Part shown: piece after piece, positions 61,659 to 64,000 of the stretch
How the letters are laid out: the number at the start of each line of letters is the position of its first letter
Position numbering within the stretch: the stretch's first letter is position 1
From: Desulfobotulus mexicanus
GTDB taxonomy: Bacteria > Desulfobacterota > Desulfobacteria > Desulfobacterales > ASO4-4
Direction of reading: 5' to 3'
Assembly (NCBI RefSeq): GCF_006175995.1
Contig: NZ_VDMB01000001.1
Location: 291,069-355,068 of the forward strand
Length of the DNA stretch: 64,000 bases
Position numbers and translations under genes: made by a program
The notes under the pieces: generated by a model
Told to the model about the DNA's origin: nothing
What the model saw: only the letters and a program-made list of their open reading frames with translations
Database searches by the model: none

Positions 61659-63380
61659 ATGATTTTTTCTCCAGCACCAGCCATGTCTTTTGAAAAGGGT
61701 TTCATGCCCTCCCGGTCTGGTAACCAGGGCAGTGGTGGAATGGATTTTGATACTTTTCTTGAAAAAGCCCGGGGGCTGGAAGAAAAGGGTGACTCAAAGA
61801 CCGACCCAAAGCTTTCCCTGCAGACTGTTTTGGACAGGATGCGTATGCAGCTTCAGGCTTTTATGGGTATGGGGCGGCAGGATATGTCCGCAGATCCGGA
61901 AGCCATGGACTGGCTCAGGCAGATGATTCAGGGTGCAGGCCTTGATGAAAAGAGCAGGGATGCTCTTCTGGATGTCATTGAAAATGGCAGCAGGGGAAAT
62001 GTTTCCATGGGGCGTTTGCTGGACCGTTTGAGGATGGCATCAGAGGAGATGGATATCGAACTTTCCGTTGATTCATCAGGCCTGTCTCTGGGTTCTCTGC
62101 CTTATATTTATAATTTTTTTAAAGATATTGGAATCTCTCAGGAAAGAATCCATACAATGCTGGATCGTTCCGCTATGGAAGGCCAGGGTTTTTCTCTGGA
62201 CAGGCTGGGTCGTGAGATGGCCCTTCTGCGGCAGGATCTGAGTCAGGCAGGGCCCGGTGGTTCAGAGGGTATATCCAGGGCTGGTGTCATCGGAGTGCTG
62301 GACAGTATGCTTGAGAGCCTGAGGGCTATGGGTGCAGGCGGGCCGGAGAAGGGCTTTTCCCATGATACGGCAAGGCTTCTGGAACGGTCCGTACTGTCTG
62401 CCATGGCAGACAGGGATATGTCCGCCATGGCTTCTGACAGGAAGGCGGAATTCTATTTACCTGCCCATGAGGTTGCAGCGGATTTTCTTCGCAAGATGCA
62501 GCCGGGGGACAAAGCTCTAGGGGTTACGGAGGCAAGGGAGCCTGTAGCAGGAAAAGGTGCCGTGAATCCTGAAGCTATGAAATATGAGTGGGCAGATGTA
62601 CGGAATGGCATGGAGCCTGTTGCAGAAAAGCTGGTTTTGAATTCTGCATCTCTGAAAAAAGAGTGGAATCTTAAAGAATATGGTTCTGGCTTGGATTCCG
62701 ATAGCAGTGAGGAAGGTGATGACTCTTTTTGGGGGCAGGTAAAATCCATGGGAGAGCTTCAGGGTCAAGAAAGTGGAGAAGACAATGGCTCCAGACGAGG
62801 GGCCGGGCCACAGGATATGTTTAGCGGTATGGAGAAGAAAAATTCAAAGGGAGACGGTCAGCTTTCAGAATCGGTTTTAGGAGCACAGGGAACACGGGGA
62901 GCTGAAAACCGGATAACGAGAGCTGACCCTGCTCCACCTCCACCCCCTCCGGCCTATGTAATGGATCAGGTGGGCCGTAAAATGGCCGATGCCATCCGTG
63001 ATGGACAGAATGAGGTGAGTTTTCAGCTGAAACCTGAACACCTTGGTCGCCTGCATATGCGCATTGAAAATATTGCAGGGGTTGTGAATATCAGAATTCT
63101 TGCGGAGCAGAAGGGAACCCACGAAATGCTCCTTGCTCAGGCTGCGGAGCTTAAGGCCCAGATGCAGGAGCAGGGGATGCGGGTGGAGCGTATTGAGGTT
63201 ACTGTGTCCCCTGATTTTGATTCAGCCCTTTTCCGGGAGCGGGAAAGGGATCGGGAATCCCGCAGATCAAGAAACGGGGAAAAGCGGGCAACGGGCATGG
63301 CCGTTTCTCCGGCACTGGATGAGAATCCGGTATCCATGTCAAAAAACAGCAGAGATTCCCGGCTGCATCTGATGGCTTGA
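61659..63380 (+). CDS. fliK: Flagellar hook-length control protein FliK
   Basis: A 573-residue molecular ruler. The long N-terminal and central part is low-complexity and Met/Gly/Ser-rich, as expected. The conserved C-terminal domain is at about 450-545 (QVGRKMADAIRDGQNEVSFQLKPEHLGRLHMRIENIAGVVNIRILAE in part), with the LKPEHLGRL motif that matches PF02120. AGGAAG precedes the ATG at 61659. It should be exported to gauge hook length and switch export specificity. It starts the second flagellar operon with flgD. Confidence 0.92.
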   Translation: MIFSPAPAMSFEKGFMPSRSGNQGSGGMDFDTFLEKARGLEEKGDSKTDPKLSLQTVLDRMRMQLQAFMGMGRQDMSADPEAMDWLRQMIQGAGLDEKSRDALLDVIENGSRGNVSMGRLLDRLRMASEEMDIELSVDSSGLSLGSLPYIYNFFKDIGISQERIHTMLDRSAMEGQGFSLDRLGREMALLRQDLSQAGPGGSEGISRAGVIGVLDSMLESLRAMGAGGPEKGFSHDTARLLERSVLSAMADRDMSAMASDRKAEFYLPAHEVAADFLRKMQPGDKALGVTEAREPVAGKGAVNPEAMKYEWADVRNGMEPVAEKLVLNSASLKKEWNLKEYGSGLDSDSSEEGDDSFWGQVKSMGELQGQESGEDNGSRRGAGPQDMFSGMEKKNSKGDGQLSESVLGAQGTRGAENRITRADPAPPPPPPAYVMDQVGRKMADAIRDGQNEVSFQLKPEHLGRLHMRIENIAGVVNIRILAEQKGTHEMLLAQAAELKAQMQEQGMRVERIEVTVSPDFDSALFRERERDRESRRSRNGEKRATGMAVSPALDENPVSMSKNSRDSRLHLMA

Positions 63381-63396
63381 GGATAAGGGGGCACAA

Positions 63397-64000
63397 ATGG
63401 AAACAAATGTAATGGGTAATGCGGCACTGGCAAGGGTTGCAGCAGATTACAAGGCTAGGGAAGATGAGGAGAAGGATCCCCTGGGAAGGGAAGCCTTTCT
63501 CACCATGCTGGTGGCCCAGCTTCAGAATCAGGATCCCCTGAACCCCATGGAAGGAACGGATTTTACATCCCAGCTGGCCCAGTTCTCCCAGCTGGAAGCG
63601 GCCTTTAATACCAATAAAACCCTGGAAAGTATTCTTAAAGCCATGGAGGCTGGTTCTTCAAGGGATCTGGAAGCATACATGGGTAAGGAAATCCTTGCGG
63701 AGGTGGATTCCATAGAGGTTTCCAGTGGCAAGGCCGTGGGTGGCTTTTACACCCTGGAAGAGAACGCTTCTGTCACCATTAATATCTATGATGAAAAGGG
63801 TCAGCAGGTCCGAACCCTTTCTATGGGCCAGCAGGAGGCAGGTTCCCACCCCATTTCCTGGGATGCAAGGGACGCCGGAGACCGGCAGGTTCCGGATGGT
63901 TCCTATCGTTATGATGTTATTGCCATCGGGCCCGGTGGGATGACGCGGGTACAGACCACGGTGGAGGGAACGGTGGAGGGTATTCTCTATGCCAACGGAA
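63397..64000 (+). CDS. flgD: Flagellar hook-capping protein FlgD (3' end outside window)
   Basis: The visible 201 residues show the N-terminal export and folding motif FLTMLVAQLQNQDPLNPMEGTDFTSQLAQFSQLE (in part), then the FlgD-like beta domain with the FLGD-Ig module (WDARDAGDRQVPDGSYRYDV). It caps the growing hook. The ATG is 16 nt downstream of the fliK stop, and AAGGGGG is nearby. The reading frame runs past the right edge, so the gene is incomplete here. Confidence 0.94.
   Translation, partial: METNVMGNAALARVAADYKAREDEEKDPLGREAFLTMLVAQLQNQDPLNPMEGTDFTSQLAQFSQLEAAFNTNKTLESILKAMEAGSSRDLEAYMGKEILAEVDSIEVSSGKAVGGFYTLEENASVTINIYDEKGQQVRTLSMGQQEAGSHPISWDARDAGDRQVPDGSYRYDVIAIGPGGMTRVQTTVEGTVEGILYANG

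Noticed and set aside
1-64000. tRNA, rRNA or known riboswitch
   Set aside because: No cloverleaf, rRNA-like stretch or recognisable aptamer core was seen on either strand; a covariance search would be decisive.

Overview
The window looks like chromosomal DNA of a motile, Gram-negative, probably anaerobic bacterium. Outer-membrane barrel and efflux genes, lipoproteins, a sigma54-controlled flagellar locus, two acetyl-CoA hydrolase/transferase proteins, an ArsR-methyltransferase regulator next to ahcY, and a UbiA-UbiX pair fit a Desulfobacterota (former Deltaproteobacteria) sulfate-reducer-like lineage. That placement is an inference from gene content and protein style; there is no rRNA or tRNA gene to confirm it.

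Layout. 1-6218 (minus strand): a zinc-ribbon protein with a long acidic repeat tail (cut by the window edge), hpt, a CbpA-like J-protein, a FetAB-type ABC exporter and mnmG. 6379-11820 (plus): a YhcC-type radical SAM protein, a large secreted HExxH/beta-propeller/barrel protein and an unknown membrane protein. 11936-16312 (minus): ubiX, ubiA, a methyltransferase, then a signalling set (Hpt protein, receiver-SpoIIE phosphatase, anti-sigma-like ATPase). 16482-24212 (plus): a SahR-like regulator, ahcY and a complete livKHMGF branched-chain amino acid ABC transporter. 24327-25964 (minus): nadE. 26604-33201 (plus): a tripartite RND efflux operon whose TolC-like gene carries an N-terminal binding-protein domain. 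33808-37967: two divergent CoA-transferase/hydrolase genes. 38409-42211 (minus): lysA, an Lrp/AsnC regulator and an SF2 helicase. 42488-46714 (plus): HD-GYP response regulator, PilZ, CheX, CheY and a sigma54 activator. 47076-64000: a sigma54-driven TPR protein, a second sigma54 activator with a degenerate receiver, then flgB flgC fliE fliF fliG fliH fliI fliJ motE-like, a three-gene minus-strand interruption, and fliK flgD (cut by the edge).

The flagellar part reads as a regulatory circuit. Two sigma54 activators sit beside three promoters that match TGGCAC-N5-TTGC(A/T): one before the TPR gene, one before flgB and one before fliK.

The most striking unexplained feature is a family of dispersed intergenic repeats. 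Eight full copies (about 350-480 bp) share terminal inverted repeats and each reads almost entirely as one giant imperfect palindrome. One copy shows compensatory changes on both sides of its stems. Some copies carry a further 68-70 bp inverted-repeat block with a variable interior. A shrunken derivative and a half-element fragment are also present. No transposase lies in the window, no copy interrupts a gene, and in all five codirectional intergenic spaces the element has the same orientation relative to transcription.
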